The notes under the pieces were generated by a model. That model had not been told where the DNA came from and searched no databases. It saw only the letters and a list, made by a program, of their open reading frames with translations. Of a stretch of 64,000 nt of DNA, positions 18,304 to 26,987 are shown one piece after another. Origin of the DNA: Sulfidibacter corallicola (GTDB lineage Bacteria; Acidobacteriota; Holophagae; Acanthopleuribacterales; Acanthopleuribacteraceae); contig NZ_CP071793.1 of the NCBI RefSeq assembly GCF_017498545.1, forward strand, positions 6,461,001 through 6,525,000, given 5' to 3'. How positions within the stretch are numbered: position 1 is the first letter of the stretch; each line of letters opens with the position of its first letter. A program made the position numbers and the translations under genes.

Positions 18304-21300
18304 TCAGTGGAACACGAGGCTGTTCAACTCCAACGAGGAAAGAATTTCCACTTCACCCGCTTCCTTGCAGCCCTCCAAATCTTCGCGGATGCCCTTGAAC
18401 AGATCGGCGCGGTGGTCGGATCCCGCCGCGGCCACCCCGACCCAGGCGTTGCGGCCCGAGCGTTTGGCCGCGTACAGCGCGTGATCGGCGATATCGACCA
18501 CTTGCTCCCAGCTCATGGTCCCGGGCGCATCGCTCAAAAACGGCAGGCAGGCGAAGCCGATCGAGCAGGTGCGGCGCACCGTATCGCCACCCCCGATGGA
18601 GAAATGGTGTTTCTCGACCGTCGAGCGAATCCGTTCGGCCACGTCCGGGGCGTTTTCCCGATTGGTGAAACGGCTCACGACCAGGAACTCCTCGCCGCCC
18701 CAGCGGACGATGATGTCGGACTGACGACAGGTGTTGACCAGAATCTCCGCGATCTGAACCAGCACGCGATCCCCGGCGGCGTGGCCGTGATTGTCGTTGA
18801 CCATTTTGAAATGATCCACGTCGAGCAGGAAGAAGATCATGTCCGAGTTGCCGAAGGTATCGGCACCGGGTTCGCTGTAGTCGCGCAACACCTTGTGCAC
18901 GTCGCGGTGGATGTGTTTGACCAGGAAACGGCGGTTGCGCAACCCGGTGAGCGGATCCGTCAGGCTGACTTCTTCCAGTTTGCGGTAGGCTTCCCGCAAT
19001 TCCTGGTTCTTGGACCGCAATTCTTCCGATTGCGCCACGATGGCGTCGTTTTTGGTGCGCAACTCCTGCAGGACGCGGGCCTTGGAAATGGCCGCGATCG
19101 CGTGTTCCCGGAAACGGTTCAGCTTGTGGGCGTCGGCCGCGTCGAAGGCATCGTGGTCTTCGTTGTTGATCAGGACCAGCACGCCTTCCAGGCGCTCGCG
19201 CGGTGCGACCGTCATGACCAGCATCGAACGCGGTGCGATCATGTTGCGCAGCCGCTTGGCGATCGTGATGTCTTCGCAATCGCGAATGACGTAGATGCCC
19301 TTTTCGATTTCTTCCTGGTTGTCGACGTCGTGGGTCACCAGTTCCTCGTGCGTGAAGGTGACCGGCCGCAGGTCGTCGAGCACGTAGCCGACACTGGCGG
19401 CGAAGCGGTAGACCTCGTCGTCCGGCTCCCACACCAGGAAGGTGGCGCGCTCGGCTTGGGAAAACAGGCTCATGGTGCGGTGCAGCAGGGTCTCGAGGAC
19501 CTGATTCAGCTCCATCTCGCGGTTGACGGCCTTGACGATGTCGTCCAACGACTCCAGCTCGCTGTTGCGCGCCGCGAGTTCGCGTGTGCGTTCCACGACT
19601 TTCAGTTCCAAGTTGCGGTGCGTGTCCAGCAGGCTGATGTGGGTGTTGATGCGCGAGACCAGTTCGTCCTTGGAAATGGGTTTGGTGATGTAGTCGTTGC
19701 CGCCGGATTCGAAACCGGCGACCACGTCCGAGATCTGGTGCTTGGCGGCCAGGAAGATGACCGGCAGATCCTGTACGGCGTACATCTCGCGAATCTTGCG
19801 GCACACCTCGTAGCCCGACATGCGCGGCATGATCACGTCCAACAGCACCAGGTCGTACTTCTGACCGTTTTGCAGGGCGCGAATGGCCTCGGTTCCGGTG
19901 ACCATTTCGGTAACGCGGTAACCCATCAGGGTGAGGTGGTTGGCCATCAGGCGCCGGTTCAGCGATTCGTCCTCGACGATGAGGACGTGGAACCGGCGCG
20001 GTCTTCCGGGCTCGCGATCGTCCGAATCCTCGCCGCCGGTCGTAGTGCCGGCATCCATGGGAAGCGAGGGGTCGGTGTGTTCGCCGATCAGTTCGTTGAC
20101 CGTATAGAAGCCGGTCCCGGCTTCGCCGATGGGAAGCGTGAAGAGCACCGTCGTGCCGACGCCTTCGCTGGAATCGATTTCGATGCGGCCTCCGTGCAGT
20201 TCCACCAGGCGTTTGGTGATGGCCAGGCCCAGGCTACCGCCGTAGCGGACACGTACGCCCGGTTGGGTTCCGCTTTCGTGGGTGTCGAACACCGTGTCCA
20301 GCTTCTCCTCGTTCATGCCCACGCCCGTATCGCTGACGCGAATTTCCACCGTGCCGCCGCGCTGTTTCGCCGATACGCGGACGTGACCCGACTCGGTGAA
20401 TTTGATGCCGTTGGCGACGAGGTTGATGAGGATTTGCTGGAGCCGATCCTCATCGGCGCGAACCGGCGGCAGGGTGGGCTCGACCGCGTTGACCAGGGCG
20501 ACGTCCTTGCCGCTGACCAGCGGATGGAGGATGGTCAGCACCACGTCGGTCGCTGCACGCAGGTCCAGGCCGCGAAGATTGAGGTCCAGGCTTTGGTTCT
20601 TCAGCTTGGAGAAGTCCATGATGTCGCTGACCAGGTTGACCAGCCGGGTGCCGCTGGCGCGCACCATTTTGAGGTTGGCCCGGGCGCGGTCGCTCAGGTC
20701 GCCCGCCACGCCGTCGAGCAGGGATTGCACGATGCCGATCATGCCGTTCAAAGGCGTGCGCAATTCGTGGGAGGTACTGGCCAGGAACTCGTCCTTCAAC
20801 TTGTCCAGTTGCCGGAGTCCCTTGTTCATGGCGCGCTCGCTCCGAAGCTTCTGTTTCTGGTAGTAGAAGGAGGCCAGGACCAGGCAGAACAGGGCGAAGA
20901 CATAGAGCCCGTAGGCCCACCAGGTTTGCCAGGGGGGTGGAATGACCGTCAGCATGACCGACGTACCGGCTTCGTTCCAGACCCCATCGTTGTTGGTCGC
21001 CCGGACCCGGAAGCGATAGGTGCCCGGATGCAGGTTGGTGTAGGTGACCTCGGTTCGGTGGTCCGCGTCGATCCAATCGCGATCGAAGTTCTCCAGCTTG
21101 TAGGCGTAGCGGTTCTTTTCCGGGACCGTGTAATCCAGGGCCACGTAGGCGAAAGTCACCATGGTGTCGTCGTAATTGACCTGGAGGTGGCGAGACGGAT
21201 CCAGGAGTCCCGTGTGGCGGCTCTGGTTCTGGACCCGGAAGTCCATGATGTGGACCGGTGGCACGTGGGGATTGTCGGCGACCTCTCGAGGTTGGAATCG

Positions 21301-23355
21301 ATTGAAGCCGCGATTGCCGCCGAAGTAGAAGTACCCGTCCTGACTGATGGCCACCGCGCGGGGATTGAAGCCGTACCCCTGCAGGCCGTCGCTCGGGTCG
21401 TAGCGGCGAAAGGTCTGCTCTTTGGGATCGAACCGGCACAGGCCGCGGTCGGTGCTGACCCACAGCACGCCGGTATCCTCGCTGAGAATTCCGAAAACGG
21501 TGTTGTTGGGCAGGCCGTCGCGGGCCTGGTAGGTGCGGAATACGGCGAGGCCCGGTTCCGAGTCCGGATTGGCCAGCATCGACAAGCCACCGTCGTAGGT
21601 GCCGATCCAGATGCGTCCCTCGCGATCCTGATGAAGCGACGCGATGCGGTTGCTCGCCAGGCTTTCCGAGCCGTCGTCGTGGCGAATGAAGCGCGTGAAA
21701 ATTCCGGTTTTGGGTTCGTAACGGCTGATGCCGCTCTCGTAGGTGCCCAGCCAGAGTCGATCCGCGCGATCGCGAATCACCGAGTTGTAGCGGGGGCGGG
21801 CTTCTTCGATCGAGACCTCGTCCGGACCGTCGCAGCGGACGAAGGCCTCTCGGTCGGGCGGAAGCATGCACAATCCGTTGTAGGTCGCGACCCACAATCG
21901 AAGCTCCTCGTCCTCCAGCAGTGCCAACACCGTGTTTCCGCTGATCGAATCGGGATCCTCCGGATCGTGGAGATACCGGGTGAAGGTTCCACTGGAGACA
22001 TCCATGCGGTTGAGGCCGTTGCCGAAGGTTCCGATCCACAGAGATCCGCGCGCGTCTTCCAGAATGCAGCGGATCCGGTTGCCGCTGATCGTGGTGGGGT
22101 CGTCCTTGTCGTGGCGGTAGACCACGGGCGGTGCGTTGCCCGAATCGAGGCGGGCCAGGCCGTCCAGGGTACCGACCCACAGCGGGCCGCCGGCCTCCGG
22201 GTACAGCGCGTTGACGCGGTTGAGGGCGAGATTGAAGGGATCCTGTTCGCGAATGTGATAGAGCTCGAATTTCGGCGTCTTGAGGTCGATCAGGTTGAGG
22301 CCGCCGGTGCGCGTGCCGACCCAGAGAATGCCGCCGTGACCCTGGTGGAGACTGCGGATGTCGTTGTGGGTCAGGCCGTTGCTATCGCTGGGGTTGTAAT
22401 TGAGAAGCCGGACCCGCCAGAACTCCTCGCCTTCGGCGGGTGGGGTCAGGCGAAAGAGACCCTCGTCCAGGGTGCCGATCCAGATGGCGTCGTCGCGATC
22501 CTGAAAAAAAGCGGTGATCGTCGATTGAAGGGGATTGCTTTGATTTGGCGGGAACGGAAGCGGGAGCTTTTCCCCGGTTTCGGAATCCACCCGAGCCACC
22601 GATATCTCGCCCCCCAGCCACATGGCACCCTGGTTGTCGCGCATTAGGGCCCTCACCCGGGCGCCCGTCAACCCGCGCGATTCCACCCACGCCTTGTCGT
22701 AGTGGGTGACGCGGTCGTTCTCGTCGAGCACGAAGATGCCCTCGTCGGTGCCGGCCCAGATGCTGCCGCGGGCGTCTTCGGCCAGCGACCAGATCCGGGC
22801 GTTGTCCAGGCCCGGGTGGCCGCTCATGCGGTCGAAGCTCTTGTCTTCGGGGCGGTACCGGTTCAGGCCGGCCGAACTGGTGCCGATCCACAGGCGTCCG
22901 CGGCTGTCGCGCAGCAGGGTCTGCACTTCGTTGTGGCTGAGGCTGGTGGGGTCCAGAGGGTCGTGTTCGTGGTGCACGAAGGTTTCCGTCCCGGGATCGA
23001 ACCAATCCAGGCCGCCACCCCAGGTTCCCAGCCAGAAGCCGCCGTTTCCGTCGTGGACCATGTCGCTCACGCCATTGGCGTTCAGTGCGTTTTCCCGGCC
23101 CGAGCCGTGTTCGTAGGTCACGATGTGGAGCCCGTCGTAGCGGTTCAACCCGTTCTGGGTCCCAAACCACATGAAACCGTGGCGGTCTTGGAGGATGCAG
23201 TAGACCGTGGCATGGGACAGTCCGTCCTCGATGCCCAAACTGCGCATGGGAATTTTTTGAAATGCCGAAACCCCGGAGGAGGAAAGAAGCAGCAGCGCGC
23301 CGAGGAGATGTATGCTCCACCTCCCATGGCCGGAAAATCCTCTCCTCGTTGGCAT
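18304..23355 (-). CDS. Giant hybrid sensor: propeller, histidine kinase, receiver, GAF, GGDEF
   Basis: ATG 23355 has GGAGAG upstream, giving 1683 residues with a signal segment ending near VSAFQ. The periplasmic half has many two-component-propeller repeats (for example GFMWFGTQNGLNRYDG, GRIWIGTYDGGLSML) and a Y_Y_Y domain near YAYKLENFDRDW. One membrane helix follows (WWAYGLYVFALFCLVLASFYY). Next are HisKA with H863 (STSHELRTPLNGM), HATPase_c (LINLVANGIKFTESG), a receiver with D1173 (LVLLDVIMPRMSG) and a GAF-like region. The GGDEF domain has its active site at 1553-1557 (GGEEF) and an RQSD inhibitory I-site five residues before it. It probably senses a periplasmic ligand and makes c-di-GMP. 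No DNA-binding domain is present, unlike classical Bacteroides HTCS proteins. Confidence 0.92.
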   Translation of the reverse strand: MPTRRGFSGHGRWSIHLLGALLLLSSSGVSAFQKIPMRSLGIEDGLSHATVYCILQDRHGFMWFGTQNGLNRYDGLHIVTYEHGSGRENALNANGVSDMVHDGNGGFWLGTWGGGLDWFDPGTETFVHHEHDPLDPTSLSHNEVQTLLRDSRGRLWIGTSSAGLNRYRPEDKSFDRMSGHPGLDNARIWSLAEDARGSIWAGTDEGIFVLDENDRVTHYDKAWVESRGLTGARVRALMRDNQGAMWLGGEISVARVDSETGEKLPLPFPPNQSNPLQSTITAFFQDRDDAIWIGTLDEGLFRLTPPAEGEEFWRVRLLNYNPSDSNGLTHNDIRSLHQGHGGILWVGTRTGGLNLIDLKTPKFELYHIREQDPFNLALNRVNALYPEAGGPLWVGTLDGLARLDSGNAPPVVYRHDKDDPTTISGNRIRCILEDARGSLWIGTFGNGLNRMDVSSGTFTRYLHDPEDPDSISGNTVLALLEDEELRLWVATYNGLCMLPPDREAFVRCDGPDEVSIEEARPRYNSVIRDRADRLWLGTYESGISRYEPKTGIFTRFIRHDDGSESLASNRIASLHQDREGRIWIGTYDGGLSMLANPDSEPGLAVFRTYQARDGLPNNTVFGILSEDTGVLWVSTDRGLCRFDPKEQTFRRYDPSDGLQGYGFNPRAVAISQDGYFYFGGNRGFNRFQPREVADNPHVPPVHIMDFRVQNQSRHTGLLDPSRHLQVNYDDTMVTFAYVALDYTVPEKNRYAYKLENFDRDWIDADHRTEVTYTNLHPGTYRFRVRATNNDGVWNEAGTSVMLTVIPPPWQTWWAYGLYVFALFCLVLASFYYQKQKLRSERAMNKGLRQLDKLKDEFLASTSHELRTPLNGMIGIVQSLLDGVAGDLSDRARANLKMVRASGTRLVNLVSDIMDFSKLKNQSLDLNLRGLDLRAATDVVLTILHPLVSGKDVALVNAVEPTLPPVRADEDRLQQILINLVANGIKFTESGHVRVSAKQRGGTVEIRVSDTGVGMNEEKLDTVFDTHESGTQPGVRVRYGGSLGLAITKRLVELHGGRIEIDSSEGVGTTVLFTLPIGEAGTGFYTVNELIGEHTDPSLPMDAGTTTGGEDSDDREPGRPRRFHVLIVEDESLNRRLMANHLTLMGYRVTEMVTGTEAIRALQNGQKYDLVLLDVIMPRMSGYEVCRKIREMYAVQDLPVIFLAAKHQISDVVAGFESGGNDYITKPISKDELVSRINTHISLLDTHRNLELKVVERTRELAARNSELESLDDIVKAVNREMELNQVLETLLHRTMSLFSQAERATFLVWEPDDEVYRFAASVGYVLDDLRPVTFTHEELVTHDVDNQEEIEKGIYVIRDCEDITIAKRLRNMIAPRSMLVMTVAPRERLEGVLVLINNEDHDAFDAADAHKLNRFREHAIAAISKARVLQELRTKNDAIVAQSEELRSKNQELREAYRKLEEVSLTDPLTGLRNRRFLVKHIHRDVHKVLRDYSEPGADTFGNSDMIFFLLDVDHFKMVNDNHGHAAGDRVLVQIAEILVNTCRQSDIIVRWGGEEFLVVSRFTNRENAPDVAERIRSTVEKHHFSIGGGDTVRRTCSIGFACLPFLSDAPGTMSWEQVVDIADHALYAAKRSGRNAWVGVAAAGSDHRADLFKGIREDLEGCKEAGEVEILSSLELNSLVFH

Positions 23356-23795
23356 CCGTATCTCTCCAGTGGTTTCAGGTACCCGCGACCCTCGAGTTAT
23401 GGCGATTTGGGCGGAATCGGTGCCGGCACCCTTCTCGACGGGACCTGGCGATGGAGGCCTCGATATGAGCCGGGGCCGCCTCCGAACGCATTTTCTCATT
23501 CAAGTTGAGCGAACGCCTCGCGGCTTGGAGAACGGAAGCCTTCCAAAGGTTGCCAAGTCTTTGTCGCCGCGAAGGTTGAATTCAGCGTTTTGCCTGTCGA
23601 TCACCCATCTTTGGGCAACATTCTACCAAATAACCCACCGCATTCCTGCGCCAGGATGTTTGGTCGCGCGGAAATACTCTTTTTTGGCGATGTCGTCGTG
23701 CCGCGTGCGAAGCCGGGGCGAACCCGTCGCGCCGTTTTTCGAGGAAGGGCGCCCTCTTGGCGTCGATTCCGTGTCGTTCGCGAAGGAGGCCATCC
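23356..23795. other. Gap between the TrpF-like gene and the sensor gene
   Basis: 440 bases between two leftward genes. No convincing gene, terminator or promoter was recognised. The spacing suggests that the sensor gene has its own promoter here. Confidence 0.4.
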
Positions 23796-24500
23796 TCAGG
23801 TGTCGATCTCCAGCGCGGCATAGGCCGATCTGGTCGCTTCCACGAATGCACGCACCGCGAGGCGATCCTTGCGGCCGTCGCAACCTTCCACGCCCGTGTG
23901 GACGTCGACCCCGGCGGGTCGCACCGCGGCGATCGCTTCGGCCACGTTGGCGGGATTCAGCCCGCCGGCCAGAATGACCGGTCGGGGCGAGCGCGAAACC
24001 AACGCCTCGCTGATCGACCAGTCGTGGGTTTTTCCCGTCGCGCCCGTGGCGCCGGTTGCGGGATCGTAGGTGTCGGTGATGAAGGCGTCGACCCATTCGC
24101 CGAGATCGGTGGCCTCGCGGTCGAGTCGCGCCTCGTCGTCGCCGCGCACGATCAGGCTCTTGATGATCCAGAGATCCGGCCGGAGGCGGCGCAGTTCGCG
24201 CAGGGCGGCCGGGGCCATCGGCGCGTGTAATTGGACGGATCTCGTGCCCATCTTCTTCAGGAAGCTCGAGATTTCCAGCGGGTCGGTGAGGTAGGTGATC
24301 ACGACGCCGCGATGTTCGGGCGGCAGGTTTCGAATGATGTCGGCCGCTTCTTCTTCGGAAAGGTCCTCCTTGTGAACCGCCAGCCGAAGGGGAAAGCCCA
24401 GAAAGTGCACGCCTTCCTCCCCTAACATCTGCGCCTCGACCCGATCGATGACGCCCGCGATTTGAATGAACGGCTCCCGGCCGGTTGCAAACGGATCCAT
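23796..24500 (-). CDS. TrpF-like (phosphoribosylanthranilate isomerase fold) protein lacking the catalytic Cys
   Basis: ATG 24500 follows GGAGG with a 5-nt spacer, giving 234 residues. The C-terminal half is clearly of the PRAI family: VQLHAP, the acid-bearing loop ITDTYDPATGATGATGK, PVILAGGLNPANVAEAI and AGVDVHTGVEG.DGRKD. At the N-terminus, where PRAI has K(V/I)CG with the general-base Cys, this protein has FIQIAGV, so Cys is replaced by Ala. The SPR phosphate motif after strand 2 is also not recognisable. No trp genes are nearby. It is probably a paralogue with another reaction or a binding role, not the tryptophan enzyme. Confidence 0.75.
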   Translation of the reverse strand: MDPFATGREPFIQIAGVIDRVEAQMLGEEGVHFLGFPLRLAVHKEDLSEEEAADIIRNLPPEHRGVVITYLTDPLEISSFLKKMGTRSVQLHAPMAPAALRELRRLRPDLWIIKSLIVRGDDEARLDREATDLGEWVDAFITDTYDPATGATGATGKTHDWSISEALVSRSPRPVILAGGLNPANVAEAIAAVRPAGVDVHTGVEGCDGRKDRLAVRAFVEATRSAYAALEIDT

Positions 24501-24799
24501 GTGTACCTCCCTGGCGATGCCGGTTCGTGCCCATTCAGGCCGTTCCGGTATTCGGTGTTCCCCGCTTCGGATGGGCACTAGTCAAATCACAAATGGCCTG
24601 GGATGACCAGATGTTTTCGCGTTTGTCTCGAAGCGGCCCTCCTCGTGGGAGCCGGGACCGGGCTCGTGCTAAACTTCATCCGCTCGGGCCGCGCCAATCT
24701 GGATGGCTTCCGCCACCTGCTCCCCGCTCCCGCGTGTGACACCCGTTCTTTCCCCGCGAATTGCCGATGGGGAGGCCCGCCCCATCTGGAGTGACACTC

Positions 24800-26173
24800 A
24801 TGAATTCATCCCCTTCCCAGCCTACGTCCAGTCCCGATCCCTTCATCGACAGTCCTTTTTTTCGTGGTTTCCTCTTCGTGCTGTTTCTGGTCCTGGTCGC
24901 GACGTACGTGGTTCTGATCGATTTCACCAACGAACAGCAGCGCGCCCAGCCACAGGGCATGTCGCCCCAATTCCATTTGTTGGCGCGTTACTCGGTGGGC
25001 CTCGGCCAATTGGCGCAAATGGCGGCTCGTGAAGGGCAGGGGACCGACCGCATCTTGCCGGTCGAGACGCGAACCCAGTTGGTGGAGCAACTGCTCCAGG
25101 TGGCGCTGACCCCGGACGACCGGCTACGGGCCGTGGTGGTCGTTGCCGAACTGCAGGATCCCGAAACGGCGCGGAACATCCTGAGTGGCGTGCGCGAAGC
25201 CGAACCGCCCCTGGAGATTCTGAACACGGCGGACCTGCTCGAGGCCGTGTACGCAGAGCCGGTCGGCACCGTGAATCGCGAAGCTCTGGAAGAACGACTG
25301 GGGTGGTATGGCAAGCTGGCGGCCGGCACGCATTTGGTCGAAGACGACCCCTATCGAACCCAACCCAGAATGGCGGCGCTCTCCACCTGCTTGATGGTGA
25401 TCGTCTGGTTCATGGGTCTTTTGGCCACGTTGGGCGCGGGCGTCGTGGTCTCGGGTTTCGCGATGGTTCAGATGCGGCGCGGCAAGCTGGCGTTTTTCCA
25501 GCAAGCGCTCAATCTCCGGTTACCGAAAGGCCGCGGGGCCTTCATGGAGGCCATGGTCCTGTTCATCTGGATCCTGTTGTTCTCGGCGATGCTGCCGGCC
25601 TGGATTCCAGCCGCCGTTCGCTTCATGTTCCTCCTGCTCCCGGTGGGCTGGCTGGTGCTGCGCGGTCTCGATCGGCAGCAGATCATCCTGGGTGTCGGCT
25701 TGCACGCGGGTAAGGGGATCTGGCGCGAGATGGCCTGCGGCGCGCTGGGATATTTGGCCGGCGTGCCCTTGGCCATGCTGGGTTTCGCGCTTACCTTCCT
25801 CATCGTGGGCATCACGGGCAATCAACCGTCGCATCCGATCGTGGAGTCCTTCGCCGGTGCCTCCTGGCTGGATATGCTGGGATTGCTCGTCCTCGTATGT
25901 GGCGTGGCGCCCCTGGTCGAGGAGATCCTGTTCCGCGGCATTTTTTACCACTACCTGCGGGGTACCATGGGCGCCTTGATGGCCGCCCTGGTCAGCGGCT
26001 TCTTCTTTGCCGTGATCCACCCGCAGGGGTTGGCCGCGATTCCCATGCTGGCTTCGATCGGGATGATCTTCGCGCTGATCCGCGAGTGGCGCGGCTCGCT
26101 GATCGGTTCCATGACGGCGCATGCACTGAACAACACCATCCCGGTGACCCTGATGTTCATCATGTTCCACTGA
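24800..26173 (+). CDS. CPBP-family (Abi/CAAX-like) intramembrane metalloprotease
   Basis: ATG 24800 (TGGAG nine bases earlier) gives 457 residues beginning MNSSPSQPTSSPD. There is one N-terminal membrane helix, a soluble 150-residue region, then a multi-helix core. The family motifs are present: EEILFRG (E374, E375, R379), FAVIHPQG and the final His motif in TAHALNN. These form the glutamate/histidine site of CPBP proteases, relatives of Rce1. The substrate is unknown; bacterial homologues act in protein maturation or immunity to peptides. The soluble insert between the first two helices is not part of the standard domain. The gene converges on a FadL-like gene across a repeat-filled region. 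Confidence 0.87.
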   Translation: MNSSPSQPTSSPDPFIDSPFFRGFLFVLFLVLVATYVVLIDFTNEQQRAQPQGMSPQFHLLARYSVGLGQLAQMAAREGQGTDRILPVETRTQLVEQLLQVALTPDDRLRAVVVVAELQDPETARNILSGVREAEPPLEILNTADLLEAVYAEPVGTVNREALEERLGWYGKLAAGTHLVEDDPYRTQPRMAALSTCLMVIVWFMGLLATLGAGVVVSGFAMVQMRRGKLAFFQQALNLRLPKGRGAFMEAMVLFIWILLFSAMLPAWIPAAVRFMFLLLPVGWLVLRGLDRQQIILGVGLHAGKGIWREMACGALGYLAGVPLAMLGFALTFLIVGITGNQPSHPIVESFAGASWLDMLGLLVLVCGVAPLVEEILFRGIFYHYLRGTMGALMAALVSGFFFAVIHPQGLAAIPMLASIGMIFALIREWRGSLIGSMTAHALNNTIPVTLMFIMFH

Positions 26174-26987
26174 GTCGTGTGTTTCCTGACAGCAACTGAG
26201 CGAAGCGAATCGATTGTGAGTTCCCGCATGTTCGATAGGGTCGTGGTGGGGAAGGTGCCGGGCGCGCCGAGGGCGCTGGGCCGACACTTCGAAGTAACCA
26301 ATCTCAAAGTCCCCGCATCGTGAGAGGGGCGTAAGGCCCGTAGGTTGAGCAGCTTGCTCAACCAGTCGAAGCAACCCAAGCAGCGACAGTCGATTGCGCC
26401 AAAGAGCGAAGCACAGAATCTCCCTCGCGACCCCAATCCGAAGTCGAAATGTCCAAGGTCCCCGCATGGTGAGAGCGACGTAAGGCCTGTAGGTTGGCCC
26501 GCTGGGCCGACGCGTCGAAGCAACCCAAGCAACAGCAATCAATTGCGGCAAAGAGCGAAGCCGCCCCTTTCCCTCGCGGCGCGCTAACGAAGCCGTGAAG
26601 CTCACCGTCTTCGCATGGTGAGAGCGGCGTAAGGCCTGTAGATTGAGCAGTTTGAGGCTGTGTGAAAACGCCGTTCGTGTTTATAGTTTTCAGGTCGGTC
26701 AGGTCGGTTTTAAAGCACTTATGCGATGCGACCAAGCCGGATCGAGTCCATCTACGACGTTTTCACACAGCCTCGGCTTGCTCAACCAATCGAAGCGATT
26801 TAGCAGCAAAAATGTGCCGTCGAGAGATCTGGGGCCCGACTCAATCTGCGTCGCTTTTTTACCACTCGAACTTGCACAGCCTGGATCGCTTCGGAAAGTC
26901 GGCCGGGCCGGCCAACCTACCTGGCACGACGAAACTCTCGGCATTCGGGAACTCCGAGCTAAGTCGTTTCAGGAAAGCCGTTAGGGA
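26174..26987. repeat. Repeat array A in the convergent CPBP/FadL intergenic region
   Basis: Almost the whole 814-base region is made of copies of one interspersed repeat. A fragment lies near 26268-26300. Copy A1 is 26306-26455, A2 is 26456-26604, A3 is 26605-26850 (split by a 121-bp insertion) and an inverted copy A4 is about 26855-26940. Copies share a left segment (CCCGCAT.GTGAGAG...GTAAGGCC.GTAGGTT), a central hairpin, and a right segment (TCGAAGCAACCCAAGCA... then AAAGAGCGAAGC and CCCTCGCG). Hairpins are at 26343-26363 and 26492-26512. There is no T tract, so they are not classical terminators. No protein-coding sense is seen. Confidence 0.85.
26654..26774. mobile_element. 121-bp MITE-like element with perfect 17-bp terminal inverted repeats
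   Basis: The left end GAGGCTGTGTGAAAACG (26654-26670) and the right end CGTTTTCACACAGCCTC (26758-26774) are exact reverse complements. The element interrupts the hairpin of repeat copy A3, whose halves (ATTGAGCAG before, CTTGCTCAACC after) match the intact core of copy A1. There is no coding capacity. It contains a short direct repeat (AGGTCGGTC AGGTCGGTT). No clean target duplication is visible. The ends have the look of insertion-sequence termini, so it is probably mobilised in trans by an IS elsewhere in the genome. Confidence 0.82.

Noticed and set aside
18286..22647. 1453-codon open frame on the plus strand
   Set aside because: It is antisense to the giant sensor gene, has no ribosome site, and reads as repetitive Val/Gln/Asp-rich sequence from GC-rich codon bias. 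The minus strand has recognisable domains throughout.
23796..24500. Annotation as trpF
   Set aside because: The fold matches, but the catalytic Cys is replaced by Ala and the SPR motif is absent, so the tryptophan pathway role is not supported.
26343..26363. Hairpin as a rho-independent terminator
   Set aside because: The stem is good but is not followed by a T tract, and the same hairpins occur several times in a row in both orientations.
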